NCBI GenBank assembly: GCA_002281485.1
Contig: NCGF01000013.1
Coordinates: 27,497 to 91,496 of the forward strand
Direction: 5' to 3'
Origin: Sphingomonas sp. 28-66-16
Lineage (GTDB): Bacteria; Pseudomonadota; Alphaproteobacteria; Sphingomonadales; Sphingomonadaceae
Length of the DNA: 64,000 nucleotides
The stretch's first letter is position 1. Each line of letters starts with the position of its first letter. The notes beneath the pieces are model-generated. The model had not been told where the DNA came from, ran no database searches, and was given only the letters and a program-made list of their open reading frames with translations. This document shows, piece after piece, positions 25,932 through 35,673 of this stretch. The position numbers were made by a program, and so were the translations under genes.

Positions 25932-28900
25932 ATGCTCAAGACTCGTCTGTTGGCAGCGGCTGCGTGTTCCGTGGTGGCTCTTGCCCTTGCTTCGCCAGCT
26001 GCAGCTCAAAATGCTCCGGTGGCTCCGCTTCAAAAAGCCAACGACGAACCGATCCAGCAAGCGCCCGACATCGTCGTTACTGGATCGCTGATTCGCGGTA
26101 CTCCAGAAGATGCGGCGCTGCCAGTTGATGTCATTACGAGTGATGAGCTTGCCCGCCAAGGTAGCCCGTCTGCGCTGGATCTTCTGAAGAACCTGCCGAC
26201 GTCGAACGGCGTGATCGGTGATGCCAACCAATTTGATTCGCGTGCCCAGGGATCAGAAGGCGTCGCCAGCGTTAACCTGCGCGGGCTTGGCCCGCAGCGT
26301 ACACTGGTGTTGCTCAACGGCAAGCGCGTCGTCAGCGCGGGCACCGGCGTTCCCGTGGTAGACATAAACCTGTTGCCGCAAAGCGCGATCGGGCGGATTG
26401 AAATACTGAAGGACGGTGCGGCGGCAACCTATGGTTCGGATGCTGTCGCCGGCGTGGTCAATTTCATCACGCGCTCTGATCAGCAGGGTTTTCAGGCATC
26501 GGGCGACTATCGTTACATTCGCGGATCGACGGGAGACTACACAGGCGCGATCAGCTTTGGACATCACAAGGATGGGTTTCAGATGTTCGCCTCGTTCGGA
26601 TATCAACATCGCTCGCCATTGCGCACGATCGATCGTCCTTTCACCGTGCAGCCTTATCCAAACAATCCGCAGGGCGGTTACACCGGTGGCGGCAATCCAG
26701 GCAATTTCGGTTTTGGCGGTACCCCCAACTTCGTACGCGATCTTGGCTGCGAGGCGCTCGGGGGCTTCCGCAGCTTGCCAGGGTCGACCACCGATCGCTG
26801 CTTCAACAATTACGGCCAGTTCGACAATCTTGTCGAACCCGAAGATCGTTATCAGGCCTATGTCGAAACCAAGATCGATCTGACGACCAACCTGAAATTC
26901 AGCGCAAGTGCCCTGTACGGCTCCTCTTCGACGCGGATTACGACCTCGCCGAGCTATCTGCCAACGCTGCCACCTTCGGCTAATGCTGTCAGTGGCGGTG
27001 CCGGATTGTTCATTATCCCGACCTATTCGCCCGCGCTTCGAGACTATTGCTCCCTTTATGGCGCGGCGTCGGGCTGCGTGACTGCGGGCGGTGCGCCAGT
27101 CGCCCCGGCGATCGCCTTCCCAGTTCTCTTCCGGCCGTTCCTGCTAGGCGGCAATCCGCTTTTTGCCGATGCACAGAATTCGCGCGCGTCAGCATTCAGT
27201 CAACGCCAGTCCGAGTCGGTTCGTTTCACTGCGGGTCTCGAATGGTCAATCAATAGTAAGCTGACGCTCGAAGCCGGCTTTACCTATTCGGACTATAACC
27301 GCGGCATCGAGGGTACCGATACTTTCGGCGATCTAATCCAGAACGCGCTTGCCGGTTTTGGAGGGCCCAATTGCGCCTATGCGACGCCTGCTCAGCGGGC
27401 TGGGCTAACAGCGGCACAGGTTACGGCGTTGGCCGGCACCAATGGGTGCACCTTCTTCAATCCTTTCTCGACGGCGGTCGCCGCCAATGCGATCAGTGGG
27501 GTCGCTAATCCAAACTATGCCGGCACCCGTAGCCCTGTGGGGTTCAGTTTAGCGCCAGGCGCCGGCCTGATTAACGACCTAGCGACGATCGACAATTTCT
27601 TCCGGACATCGCGCAGCGACACCAACACCCAACTGCTCGTCGGCGACCTTGTGTTAAGCGGCCAGACTGGGCTGCGCCTTCCAGGCGGTGAGGTATCGTT
27701 CGCGATTGGTGGCCAGTATCGCAGCAACAAATATTCCATCCGCTACAATGCGGACTCGAACCTCGACATCAATCCGTGCACCGGCTCGCCGCTCAATCCG
27801 GCTGCCACCTGCTCGCCGCAGACGGGCGCGCTTGGCTTTTTGGGAACCAACCGGAATCGCGCCCTCGATGGAACGGTTTATGCGTTCTTCGGTGAACTTC
27901 AGGCGCCAATCACCGATAGCATAAATGTACAACTGTCGGCTCGCTATGAGAATTACGGCGGCTCGGTGGGTTCTACTTTTAATCCGCAGGGACGCATTCG
28001 CTGGCAGTTGACCGACTGGCTCGCCATTCGCGGCGGCGCCGGTACCACCTTTCGTGGTCCGCCCGCCGAGAATCTCGCTGGACAGGTTACCTCGTTGCAA
28101 ATCATCGGGTCTTCGTTCCGGGCTATCGATATTCGCGGCAACCCCAATCTCAACCCGGAAAAGGCGACGACCTATGGCGGTGGTCTGATCCTCAAGATCG
28201 GTGGCTTGAACGCAAGTGTCGATTATTTTCGCTATGACCTTAACGGTCCGATTGAAGCCGAGCCCGTCGCGGGTATCGTCAGTGCGCTATTCGGAACCGC
28301 TTCCAACTGCACCGACCCGGCCTATGCCGCGCTCCGCAGCCGCTTTGACTTTAGCGGTGGTATTTGCGGGATCGGCACCGTCCAACGGTTGCGTACGAAC
28401 CTGATCAACAGCGCTAATGTCAGTACATCAGGTCTCGATTTTCAGGCTGACTATCGGTTCGATCTTGGCGGCGCCGATTTCCGGATCGGTGGCACGGGCA
28501 CCTATGTGATCAATTATAAAACCCAGAACATCAATGTGGAAGGCATCGTCGTACAGCCGGCGTTCGACGCCGTCGGCAAGCTCAACTTCCAGACCAGCGC
28601 TTATCCGATCCCGCCGCTTAAAGGGAACATCTATCTCCAAGGCGATTGGGGCATTCACAGTGCGCGTTTCCAAGTGAACTATATCGACGGTTATCGCGAT
28701 CAGCGTGCCGACCAGGCGGGCAGCATCTTCACATCCGCGGCAACCGCAGGTACGTTGGCTGGCACGGCCGTTACCGCGGGCGCGAACATTAGTTCATTCA
28801 CGACGCTCGATTTTACCTATCGGATGCAACTCAAGACAGGCACGACGATTTCGCTCTCGGCGCTCAACTTCCTCGATCAGTTGCCGCCGTTTGCCCGGCT

Positions 28901-28976
28901 CGACTTCAACTATGATCCGTTCACGGCGTCACCACTTGGCTTTACAGCAAAGTTTGGCATAACCCAGAAGTTCTGA
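25932..28976 (+). CDS. TonB-dependent outer membrane receptor
   Basis: This 1014-residue protein has a signal peptide (to about residue 26, ending SPAAAQ), a plug domain with DIVVTGSLIRG and VNLRGLGPQRTLVLLNGKRV (about 45-170), and a 22-stranded barrel closing with KFGITQKF and the required final aromatic residue. Sequence alone gives no substrate; the layout is of the family used in sphingomonads for steroids, plant polymers and sugars as well as iron complexes. It is followed by a strong terminator and a Spinster-type MFS gene, which suggests import of one organic compound. The codon use looks less GC-rich than its neighbours. Confidence 0.92.
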   Translation: MLKTRLLAAAACSVVALALASPAAAQNAPVAPLQKANDEPIQQAPDIVVTGSLIRGTPEDAALPVDVITSDELARQGSPSALDLLKNLPTSNGVIGDANQFDSRAQGSEGVASVNLRGLGPQRTLVLLNGKRVVSAGTGVPVVDINLLPQSAIGRIEILKDGAAATYGSDAVAGVVNFITRSDQQGFQASGDYRYIRGSTGDYTGAISFGHHKDGFQMFASFGYQHRSPLRTIDRPFTVQPYPNNPQGGYTGGGNPGNFGFGGTPNFVRDLGCEALGGFRSLPGSTTDRCFNNYGQFDNLVEPEDRYQAYVETKIDLTTNLKFSASALYGSSSTRITTSPSYLPTLPPSANAVSGGAGLFIIPTYSPALRDYCSLYGAASGCVTAGGAPVAPAIAFPVLFRPFLLGGNPLFADAQNSRASAFSQRQSESVRFTAGLEWSINSKLTLEAGFTYSDYNRGIEGTDTFGDLIQNALAGFGGPNCAYATPAQRAGLTAAQVTALAGTNGCTFFNPFSTAVAANAISGVANPNYAGTRSPVGFSLAPGAGLINDLATIDNFFRTSRSDTNTQLLVGDLVLSGQTGLRLPGGEVSFAIGGQYRSNKYSIRYNADSNLDINPCTGSPLNPAATCSPQTGALGFLGTNRNRALDGTVYAFFGELQAPITDSINVQLSARYENYGGSVGSTFNPQGRIRWQLTDWLAIRGGAGTTFRGPPAENLAGQVTSLQIIGSSFRAIDIRGNPNLNPEKATTYGGGLILKIGGLNASVDYFRYDLNGPIEAEPVAGIVSALFGTASNCTDPAYAALRSRFDFSGGICGIGTVQRLRTNLINSANVSTSGLDFQADYRFDLGGADFRIGGTGTYVINYKTQNINVEGIVVQPAFDAVGKLNFQTSAYPIPPLKGNIYLQGDWGIHSARFQVNYIDGYRDQRADQAGSIFTSAATAGTLAGTAVTAGANISSFTTLDFTYRMQLKTGTTISLSALNFLDQLPPFARLDFNYDPFTASPLGFTAKFGITQKF

Positions 28977-29002
28977 CGTGATCTTCGGTATCTGATTAAG
29001 TC

Positions 29003-29035
29003 GCCGCCCGGAGCCTGCTCCGGGCGGCTTTTTTT
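29003..29035 (+). terminator. Intrinsic terminator after the TonB receptor
   Basis: GCCGCCCGGAG (29003-29013) pairs with CTCCGGGCGGC (29018-29028) across a CCTG loop, an 11-base-pair stem followed directly by seven T residues. It ends the receptor message and separates it from the following MFS gene. Confidence 0.9.
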
Positions 29036-29061
29036 GAGCGCGTTTGGATTGGTATTTCTCC

Positions 29062-30384
29062 ATGGCCGCCCTCCCCGTCATGCCCGAGACAGCTGACGCT
29101 CGTGCCCTCAGGCTGCGCAGCTGGACGCTCGCGCTGCTGACCCTGGTCTATTTCTTCAGCTTCATGGATCGCTACATCCTGTCGATCTTGCTCGAGCAGA
29201 TCAAGGCCGACCTCGGGCTCAACGACACCCAGCTCGGGCTGCTCTCCGGCTTCGCTTTCGCGATGTTCTATGCGACGCTGGGTATTCCGGTCGCTTGGCT
29301 TGCCGATCGCAAGAGCCGGCGCGACATCATCGCGATCGCGCTCACCTTGTGGAGCGTGATGACCGCCTTGTGCGGTACCGCCCAGAATTTCGTCCAGCTG
29401 CTGATCTTCCGGATCGGCGTCGGCGTCGGAGAGGCGGGATCGAGCCCGCCGAGCCATTCGATCATCGCCGATCTCTATCCGCCCGGGCAGCGCGCGGGGG
29501 CGATGGGCATCTATTCGACCGGGGTGGTGCTGGGCGGCGGCTTCGGCGCGATCATCGGCGGGCTGATCGCGGCCAGCTATGGCTGGCGCTGGGCGATGGC
29601 GGCGGTCGGCATTCCCGGCGTGTTGCTCGCCCTTTCGGTACGGTTGTGGATGGTCGAGCCGCGTCGCGGCCTTTCCGACCCGGCGCCGACATCCGACGAT
29701 CCCCGGACGATGCCGTCGCTCGCCGATGGCTTTCGCAGTCTCGCGGCCTGCGCGCCGGCGGTCCACCTCATCCTCGCGGTGACGATCACCTCGCTGGTCG
29801 GCTATGCCACCGCCAATTTCGGACCCTCCTATCTCCAGCGATCGTTCGGGATGACGCTGACCCAGGTATCGTTGATCTATGCGCCCGCAGTGGCTCTCAC
29901 CGGGGCGTTTGGCGGGATCGTCGGGGGCAAGATCGCCGATGCGCTGGGGCGGCGCCACGGGCTGCACGTCCAGGCGTGGTTCGTCGCGGTGCTCAAGCTT
30001 GCGGCGCTGCCGTTCACCGTCGCCTTCTATCTGACCTATGACCTATCGGTCGGGCTGGGTGCCGTGCTGCTCTCGTACCTGCTGGCATCGAGCTATCTCG
30101 GGCCGAGCTTCGCGCTGATCCAGGGGCTCGCCCCCACCCGAATGCGGGCCGTTTGGGCAGCCATCACGTTGCTCGTGATCAATCTTGTGGGGCTGGGGTT
30201 GGGCCCGACTATCACGGGCCTGTTGAGCGATCTCTACCGACCGTATTTCGGCGTCGAGTCGCTCCGCTACGCCTTGCTCAGCGCCAGTTTGCTCACCCCG
30301 TGGGCAGTCTTTCATTATTGGCGCGCGGGGGTGATGCTTCAGCGACGATCGCAGGACGGGCAAGCGGCGCCGGCCGCCGCTTGA
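29062..30384 (+). CDS. Spinster-type MFS transporter
   Basis: The 440-residue permease has twelve membrane segments. The opening VYFFSFMDRYILSILLEQIKADL and the acid-polar loop GEAGSSPPSHSIIADLYPP are characteristic of the Spns-like MFS subgroup that in bacteria lies beside TonB receptors. It would bring the receptor's substrate across the inner membrane. ATG 29062 was chosen as the first ATG after the terminator; its ribosome site is weak, and ATG 29080 is a possible alternative. It converges with the cytochrome gene with no gap between stops. Confidence 0.85.
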   Translation: MAALPVMPETADARALRLRSWTLALLTLVYFFSFMDRYILSILLEQIKADLGLNDTQLGLLSGFAFAMFYATLGIPVAWLADRKSRRDIIAIALTLWSVMTALCGTAQNFVQLLIFRIGVGVGEAGSSPPSHSIIADLYPPGQRAGAMGIYSTGVVLGGGFGAIIGGLIAASYGWRWAMAAVGIPGVLLALSVRLWMVEPRRGLSDPAPTSDDPRTMPSLADGFRSLAACAPAVHLILAVTITSLVGYATANFGPSYLQRSFGMTLTQVSLIYAPAVALTGAFGGIVGGKIADALGRRHGLHVQAWFVAVLKLAALPFTVAFYLTYDLSVGLGAVLLSYLLASSYLGPSFALIQGLAPTRMRAVWAAITLLVINLVGLGLGPTITGLLSDLYRPYFGVESLRYALLSASLLTPWAVFHYWRAGVMLQRRSQDGQAAPAAA

Positions 30385-31647
30385 TCATCCTCCGCTGAGC
30401 GAAGCCGCAGGCTGGGGCGCGGGCGCACCGGGCATCCGCGCTGCATAATAGAGTGATACGGCATCGATTTCGCGGTCGGTAAGGTTGCGGGCGAGCGGCC
30501 CCATCGAGTTGCCTGGCTCGGCGCCGCGCACGCCGATGCGGAAGAGCTTGAGCTGTTCCGCGAGATACCCCGGGAATTGGCCGTCGAGCGCCGAAAACCC
30601 TTTGGGAGACGCGCCCTCTGCCCCGTGGCAGGTGCTGCAGGCACCGATCCCGCGTTTCGCGTCGCCATCGGTCGCGAGCTGCCTGCCCAGTGCCAGCATG
30701 GCAGGGGCGGGGGCGAGCTTCATCGACTGTCGCCTGGGTTGGCTGGCATAATAATCGGCAAGCGCCGCGATGCGATCGTCCGACAGCTGGACGGCGACCG
30801 TCTGCATATAGCCGCTTTGCCGCGTCCCGTTGCGGAATGAGGTCAGCGCGTCGCGGATATAGACCTTGTTGAGCAGCGCGATGTTGGGAAATGCGCCGCT
30901 TGGCCGACCTGCGCCGTCCGCACCGTGGCAAGCCACGCATCCGGCGATCAGCGAACCGCTGTCGCCGATCGAATCGAAGCCGATCGCCGGCGCCGTGTAT
31001 CGATGGCTGTCGACGGGCGGGGCGAGGAAGTTCGGCAGCACATAGCCGTGCGACGCCCCGTTGACCGGGCCTGCGCGCGGTCCGGAGGGAGCGCTGGACC
31101 GGTCGCCATAGGCGAGCGCCTCGAACTGGGCGGTCGTCATCTTCGGCATCTGCTTCAGGAACGACACCACCGACCAGACTTCGTCATCGCGGTCCTGCAC
31201 CGGCCATGAGGGCATGCCGCTATATTTCACGCCGTGCTTGACCACCCAGAACAAGTCGCGCGGCGGGAATTTGTCGATCTCGCGGAATAGATATTGGGGC
31301 CGGGGACGCATCGACAGTGCGACCGGATTCTGGCCGAGCCCCGGACCACTATGACAGCGGGCGCATACCCGCCCGTAATAGGCCGCACCCTTGGCTACCT
31401 GGCGCGGCGAGCCGAATTCGGCCGGTATGGTGAGGCCGCGCGCATGATAGGCGGTCGATCGCCGGAAAACGCCGTGGAGGATCAGGGCCCAGCCGGGCGG
31501 GTGTGGAATCGATGCCGACAGGTTGATCCAGCCGGCCGACAAAATGATGATCGCGACCGCGAGAATTGCGGCGCCGGTAGCGAGGAGCGGGCCAAACCAC
31601 TGGCCAAACCGGCGGGGAAAAATCATGCTGAGGATCGATCGCGCCAT
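30385..31647 (-). CDS. Membrane-anchored triheme cytochrome c
   Basis: The 420-residue protein has an N-terminal membrane helix (about 15-40, FGPLLATGAAILAVAIIILS) and three cytochrome c class I domains with heme sites CARCH, CVACH and CSTCH, each with a downstream methionine (for example KYSGMPSWP and NSMGPLARN). It probably carries electrons in the periplasm between a dehydrogenase and an oxidase, like the triheme subunit of alcohol or aldehyde dehydrogenases. No catalytic flavin or quinoprotein subunit is next to it, which is odd. ATG 31647 has GGAAAGAG before it. Confidence 0.88.
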   Translation of the reverse strand: MARSILSMIFPRRFGQWFGPLLATGAAILAVAIIILSAGWINLSASIPHPPGWALILHGVFRRSTAYHARGLTIPAEFGSPRQVAKGAAYYGRVCARCHSGPGLGQNPVALSMRPRPQYLFREIDKFPPRDLFWVVKHGVKYSGMPSWPVQDRDDEVWSVVSFLKQMPKMTTAQFEALAYGDRSSAPSGPRAGPVNGASHGYVLPNFLAPPVDSHRYTAPAIGFDSIGDSGSLIAGCVACHGADGAGRPSGAFPNIALLNKVYIRDALTSFRNGTRQSGYMQTVAVQLSDDRIAALADYYASQPRRQSMKLAPAPAMLALGRQLATDGDAKRGIGACSTCHGAEGASPKGFSALDGQFPGYLAEQLKLFRIGVRGAEPGNSMGPLARNLTDREIDAVSLYYAARMPGAPAPQPAASLSGG

Positions 31648-31748
31648 CGCTCTTTCCATTGTTCTGGTGATGGAACAACAAGTGCGATCGCGAAAAATTG
31701 TTCCCTTGGCATAGCCGCGAGCGCCGGCCATGCCCGAGACGGCCGGGC

Positions 31749-32996
31749 TCAGATCGCCAGCACGCGATCGTCGAACAGCCCGAAGCAAAGCGTCGACGCA
31801 TAATAAGCGATCGCGCGCTCGCGGGGCATCGTACTCGCCCATTTGCGCATGTCGAAGGCGGCATTCTGCAGCGCCATCAACGCCTGTGCCGCAATCAGCG
31901 GGTCGATCGGGCGGATCGATTTCTCGGCGATCCCGTCACTCATCATGCCGGCATAACGCCGTGCGATCCGGTTCGACCGCCCGACCATTTCGCTGCGGAC
32001 CGAACGCGGCAGGCCGCTCAGCGCGGTCGTGCGCATCAGCGGGCCGCGCTCCGAAAACTGGATGTCGAGCAAGGTTGCAATCGCGCTTTCGAGCTTGTGC
32101 CAATAGCTGCCCGGCTCGTCTTCCGAGAGCCGCTGCGCATCGGCGATGGTCGTCAGGCTGCGCTTGTAGCAGGCGATCACCAGATCGTCCTTGGCATCGA
32201 GATGGTGGTAGAAGCTGCCCTTGGTGACGTTGAGCTGCGACGCGATTTTCTGCACCGATGCGCCGCGATAGCCCAGTTCGTTGATCAGCCTCGTCGCCGC
32301 GAGTAGAAACGCCTCGCGCCCGGGTTCGGCTTCGTCGTGATCGAGGTCGATCCGCGTGGGCGACCAGCGCGCGCCCTCGCCGGCGATACCGCGCGCAAAG
32401 ACCGCCATCAGCCGGGCCTCGACGCGATCATATTGATCGAGGTCGTAGCGCCCGAGCCAGACCGGCAGCCAGAACGTGTTTTCGAGCAGAACGTGCGCGC
32501 GCGCGCCGTGCAGATCGGTGTGCGCCCGCGTGTCGCCGGCCCCCCACAGACTGCGTGTCTTGCGAAAGACGTCGCGCCAGCCGGCCATCAGCCGGCCCCG
32601 GACGGGTTCCTCCATTGCCCGCAGATCCGACAGCACGGCAAAGGACGTCGCCTCTCCGCGATTGATTCGTGCCAGCCGGTCCATATTCTGCGCCAGATAG
32701 CGCGCCACGCGAGCCTCGGGCGTCGGTTCTTCGAGCGCCGTGTCGAGCATCGCCTGAAGCTGATCGAGCGTATATTCGAAACAGGCAGCGGCAAGATCTT
32801 CCTTGCGCTTGAAATAATAGGTCACGCTGGTCGTGTTGAGGCCGACGCGGCTCGCGACGTCGGCAAAGGTCATGCCCTTGGCGCTTTGTTCGTTGATGGC
32901 CTGCGCGGCCGCCGCCAGAATGGCGTCGCGCTTTGCCCGGAAGCGCTTGGTGCTCCCGTCCAACCCCTCGGCAACTGCCCCTACAGCTTCCATCAT
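31749..32996 (-). CDS. Regulator with two fused TetR units
   Basis: This 415-residue protein holds two complete TetR/AcrR repeats. The first has the helix-turn-helix TFADVASRVGLNTTSVTYYF (about 42-62); the second has VQKIASQLNVTKGSFYHHLD (about 247-267). Each is followed by a ligand-binding helical domain. Most TetR proteins are about 200 residues and dimeric, so this is a covalent tandem that could act as a pseudo-dimer of dimers or bind a doubled operator. It diverges from the acyl-CoA dehydrogenase at 33159, its likely target; the cytochrome gene lies downstream in the same direction. Confidence 0.9.
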   Translation of the reverse strand: MMEAVGAVAEGLDGSTKRFRAKRDAILAAAAQAINEQSAKGMTFADVASRVGLNTTSVTYYFKRKEDLAAACFEYTLDQLQAMLDTALEEPTPEARVARYLAQNMDRLARINRGEATSFAVLSDLRAMEEPVRGRLMAGWRDVFRKTRSLWGAGDTRAHTDLHGARAHVLLENTFWLPVWLGRYDLDQYDRVEARLMAVFARGIAGEGARWSPTRIDLDHDEAEPGREAFLLAATRLINELGYRGASVQKIASQLNVTKGSFYHHLDAKDDLVIACYKRSLTTIADAQRLSEDEPGSYWHKLESAIATLLDIQFSERGPLMRTTALSGLPRSVRSEMVGRSNRIARRYAGMMSDGIAEKSIRPIDPLIAAQALMALQNAAFDMRKWASTMPRERAIAYYASTLCFGLFDDRVLAI

Positions 32997-33158
32997 CCGA
33001 GCTTAACACCATCTTTTCGAAGAAACAGTCCTTTTTGCGACGCACGAGAAAACGCGTAATCATAGCGGTAACGCGACGGCAGGGATGCCATCAACGGCTT
33101 TACCGAAGATGCGGTACGGTCTAAGCCACGCCCAACATTTCGGCACGGAGGCTGCGCC

Positions 33159-34436
33159 ATGGATTTCACGCTGAGCGAACGCGAGACTTATTTCAGGGAC
33201 CGCGTGAAGGGCTTCATCGATCAGCATATCCGGCCGCGAAACCCCCTTTACGAGCAGCAGAGCCATGAAGGCGAGCGCTGGAAGGTGATCCCCGTCATCG
33301 AGGAAATGAAGGCCAAGGCCAGGGAAGCCGGGCTTTGGAATTTCTTCATGCCGCCGCATTCGGGGCAGCGCCATGTCGACGACAGCTTCGAGTTCGAAGG
33401 TACCCAGCTCACCAACCTCGAATATGCGCTGTGCGCCGAGGAAATGGGCAAGATCGGCTGGGCGAGCGAATGCTTCAATTGCTCCGCGCCCGACACCGGC
33501 AATATGGAGGTGCTCCACCGCTACGGCACGCTCGAGCAGAAGGAGCAGTGGCTTCGCCCGCTGATGAATGGCGAGATTCGCTCGGCTTTTCTGATGACCG
33601 AGCCGGCGGTCGCTTCGTCGGATGCGACCAATATCGAAACGAGCATGGTCCGCGACGGTGACGACTATGTCATCAACGGCACCAAATGGTGGTCGTCGGG
33701 GGTCGGCGACCCGCGCTGCAAGATCGCGATCGTGATGGGCAAGACCAATCCCGAAAGCTCGCGCCACAGCCAGCAAAGCCAGATACTGGTGCCGCTCGAT
33801 GCGCCCGGCGTAACCATCAAGCGGATGCTGAGCGTCTATGGCTACGACCACGCCCCGCACGGGCACGGCGAGGTCGAGTTGAAGGACGTCCGCGTGCCCG
33901 TCGAGAACGTCCTGCTCGGCGAGGGCCGCGGGTTCGAAATCGCGCAAGGTCGCCTCGGGCCGGGTCGTATCCATCATTGCATGCGGACGATCGGCGTGGC
34001 TGAAGTGGCGATCGAGGCGATGGCCAAGCGGTTGCTGACCCGCGTCGCATTCGGCAAGCGGATCGCCGATCAATCGATCTGGGAACAGCGCATCGCCAAG
34101 GCGCGGATCGACATCGAGATGACTCGGCTGCTCTGTCTCAAGGCCGCCGACATGATGGATCGCGCCGGCAACAAGAGCGCGCAACAGGAAATCGCGATGA
34201 TCAAGGTGGCGGCGCCCAATATGGCGCTGTCGATCCTCGACGACGCGATCCAGGCGCATGGCGGCGGCGGCGTGTCGGGCGATTTCGAGCTGGCGCACGC
34301 CTGGGCGGCGATGCGGACGCTGCGCTTCGCCGACGGGCCGGACGAGGTGCACAACCGCGCGATCGCGCGCAACGAGTTCGGCAAATATGCCGACTTGCCC
34401 GCGGCGGTAGCGGCCAAGGAAATGGTGCGGCGCTAG
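33159..34436 (+). CDS. Acyl-CoA dehydrogenase, ACAD11/LvaC-like
   Basis: This 425-residue flavoprotein opens [19 protein letters not shown] and has the ACAD middle domain segment [20 protein letters not shown] with NGTKWWSSG, and the C-terminal [19 protein letters not shown] with [18 protein letters not shown]. This sequence class matches the dehydrogenase half of ACAD10/ACAD11 and LvaC of Pseudomonas putida rather than ordinary FadE. ACAD10/11 work with an APH-fold kinase domain that phosphorylates 4-hydroxyacyl-CoA before elimination; here the kinase is a separate gene (35673). Divergent from the tandem TetR regulator. Confidence 0.85.
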   Translation: MDFTLSERETYFRDRVKGFIDQHIRPRNPLYEQQSHEGERWKVIPVIEEMKAKAREAGLWNFFMPPHSGQRHVDDSFEFEGTQLTNLEYALCAEEMGKIGWASECFNCSAPDTGNMEVLHRYGTLEQKEQWLRPLMNGEIRSAFLMTEPAVASSDATNIETSMVRDGDDYVINGTKWWSSGVGDPRCKIAIVMGKTNPESSRHSQQSQILVPLDAPGVTIKRMLSVYGYDHAPHGHGEVELKDVRVPVENVLLGEGRGFEIAQGRLGPGRIHHCMRTIGVAEVAIEAMAKRLLTRVAFGKRIADQSIWEQRIAKARIDIEMTRLLCLKAADMMDRAGNKSAQQEIAMIKVAAPNMALSILDDAIQAHGGGGVSGDFELAHAWAAMRTLRFADGPDEVHNRAIARNEFGKYADLPAAVAAKEMVRR

Positions 34437-34440
34437 AGTT

Positions 34441-34585
34441 TCTAGCCCTCTGCCCGGAAGGAGAGAGGGTTGGGAGAGGGGCGTAGCAAGGGCACAGACC
34501 TCCGTTGGGAGAGGGGCGGTACGAGGCGCGGCATTGCTTGGCTGCCCTTTTCCCCGGCCCTCTTCCCCGAAGGGGAGAGGGAGTT
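34441..34585. repeat. Intergenic repeat B, partly palindromic
   Basis: The 150-base gap between two coupled genes is filled with a dispersed repeat: CCCTCTGCCCGGAAGGAGAG near the left end and CCCTCTTCCCCGAAGGGGAG near the right, the latter with its own stem CCCTCTTCCCC/GGGGAGAGGG. The right end supplies GAGAGGGAG, which acts as ribosome site for the next gene. No open reading frame with support. Confidence 0.75.
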
Positions 34586-34587
34586 AA

Positions 34588-35673
34588 GTGAAAGCAGCCG
34601 TTCTTTACGAACCGAAGTCGGACCTCGTCATCGAGGATATCCGCATCGACAAACCGGGCCCGCGCGAGGTGCTGATCCGCACCGTCGCTTGCGGCGTCTG
34701 CCGATCTGACCTGCACTTCGTCGATGGCAGCTTCCCGCATCCGATGCCGACCGTGCCCGGGCACGAGGCCGCCGGCATCGTCGAGGCGGTCGGCAGTGAT
34801 GTCGCGCGGCTCAAGGTCGGCGATCACGTCATCACGTTCTTCACGGTGTTCTGCGGCTCTTGCGAGATGTGCGTGACGGGGCGCCCCTCGCTGTGCGTCG
34901 ATCCGTCGACCCGGCGCGCCAAGGGGGCCGACCCCCGTATCGCGCTCGCTGACGGCACCCCGCTCGCGCCGTTCCTCAACCTGTCGGCCTTTGCCGAGAT
35001 GATGCTGGTCCACGAAAACGCCTGTGTCGCGATCGCCAAAGAGATGCCGCTGGACCGGGCGGCGCTGCTCGGCTGCGCGGTGATCACCGGGGCGGGATCG
35101 ATCTTCAACGACAGCCGGCTGCGCCCGGGCGAGACCGTCGCGGTGATCGGCTGTGGCGGCATCGGCCTTGCCGCGATCAACGCCGCCAAGATCGCGGGCG
35201 CGGGGCAGATCATTGCGATCGATCCGGTCGCCGACAAGCGCGCGCTCGCGGAGCGGCTGGGCGCGACGCACGGCTTCGATTCGAACGAACCCGATCTGGC
35301 GAAAAAGGTGATCGCGCTGACCGGCGGCGGGGTCGATTACGCGATCGAGGCGGTTGGTCGGCCGAACACCGCCGAGCTCGCCTGGGCGCTGCTCAAGCGC
35401 GGCGGCACTGCCACCATTCTGGGCATGATCGCACCGGGCAACATGGTCAGCATTCCGGGGCCGAGTTTTCTCACGGGCAAGAAGCTGCAAGGATCGTTGC
35501 TCGGCTCCACCCGCTTCCCGATCGACATGCCGCGCCTCGTCCAGCTCTATCTCGACGGCAAGCTCGATCTCGACACGATGGTCGCGGAGCACATCACGCT
35601 CGGGGGCGTCAACGAGGCGCTGGCAAAATTGCGCACCGGCGACACGGTCCGCTCGGTCATCGAGTTCAGCTGA
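34588..35673 (+). CDS. Zinc-dependent alcohol dehydrogenase (Rxyl family)
   Basis: The 361-residue medium-chain dehydrogenase uses GTG at 34588 as start, with GAGGGAG upstream from the repeat. Seen motifs: GVCRSDLHFVDG (catalytic Cys), GHEAAGIVEAVG (the zinc-histidine and following strand), the structural zinc quartet CGSCEMCVTGRPSLC, and the Rossmann GCGGIGLAAI. It oxidises an alcohol or an alpha,beta-hydroxy compound with NAD. It resembles the Rv0162c-type Zn-ADH seen near steroid and acyl-CoA genes. It is the second gene of the 33159-38336 group; stop and next start overlap by one base. Confidence 0.9.
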   Translation: MKAAVLYEPKSDLVIEDIRIDKPGPREVLIRTVACGVCRSDLHFVDGSFPHPMPTVPGHEAAGIVEAVGSDVARLKVGDHVITFFTVFCGSCEMCVTGRPSLCVDPSTRRAKGADPRIALADGTPLAPFLNLSAFAEMMLVHENACVAIAKEMPLDRAALLGCAVITGAGSIFNDSRLRPGETVAVIGCGGIGLAAINAAKIAGAGQIIAIDPVADKRALAERLGATHGFDSNEPDLAKKVIALTGGGVDYAIEAVGRPNTAELAWALLKRGGTATILGMIAPGNMVSIPGPSFLTGKKLQGSLLGSTRFPIDMPRLVQLYLDGKLDLDTMVAEHITLGGVNEALAKLRTGDTVRSVIEFS

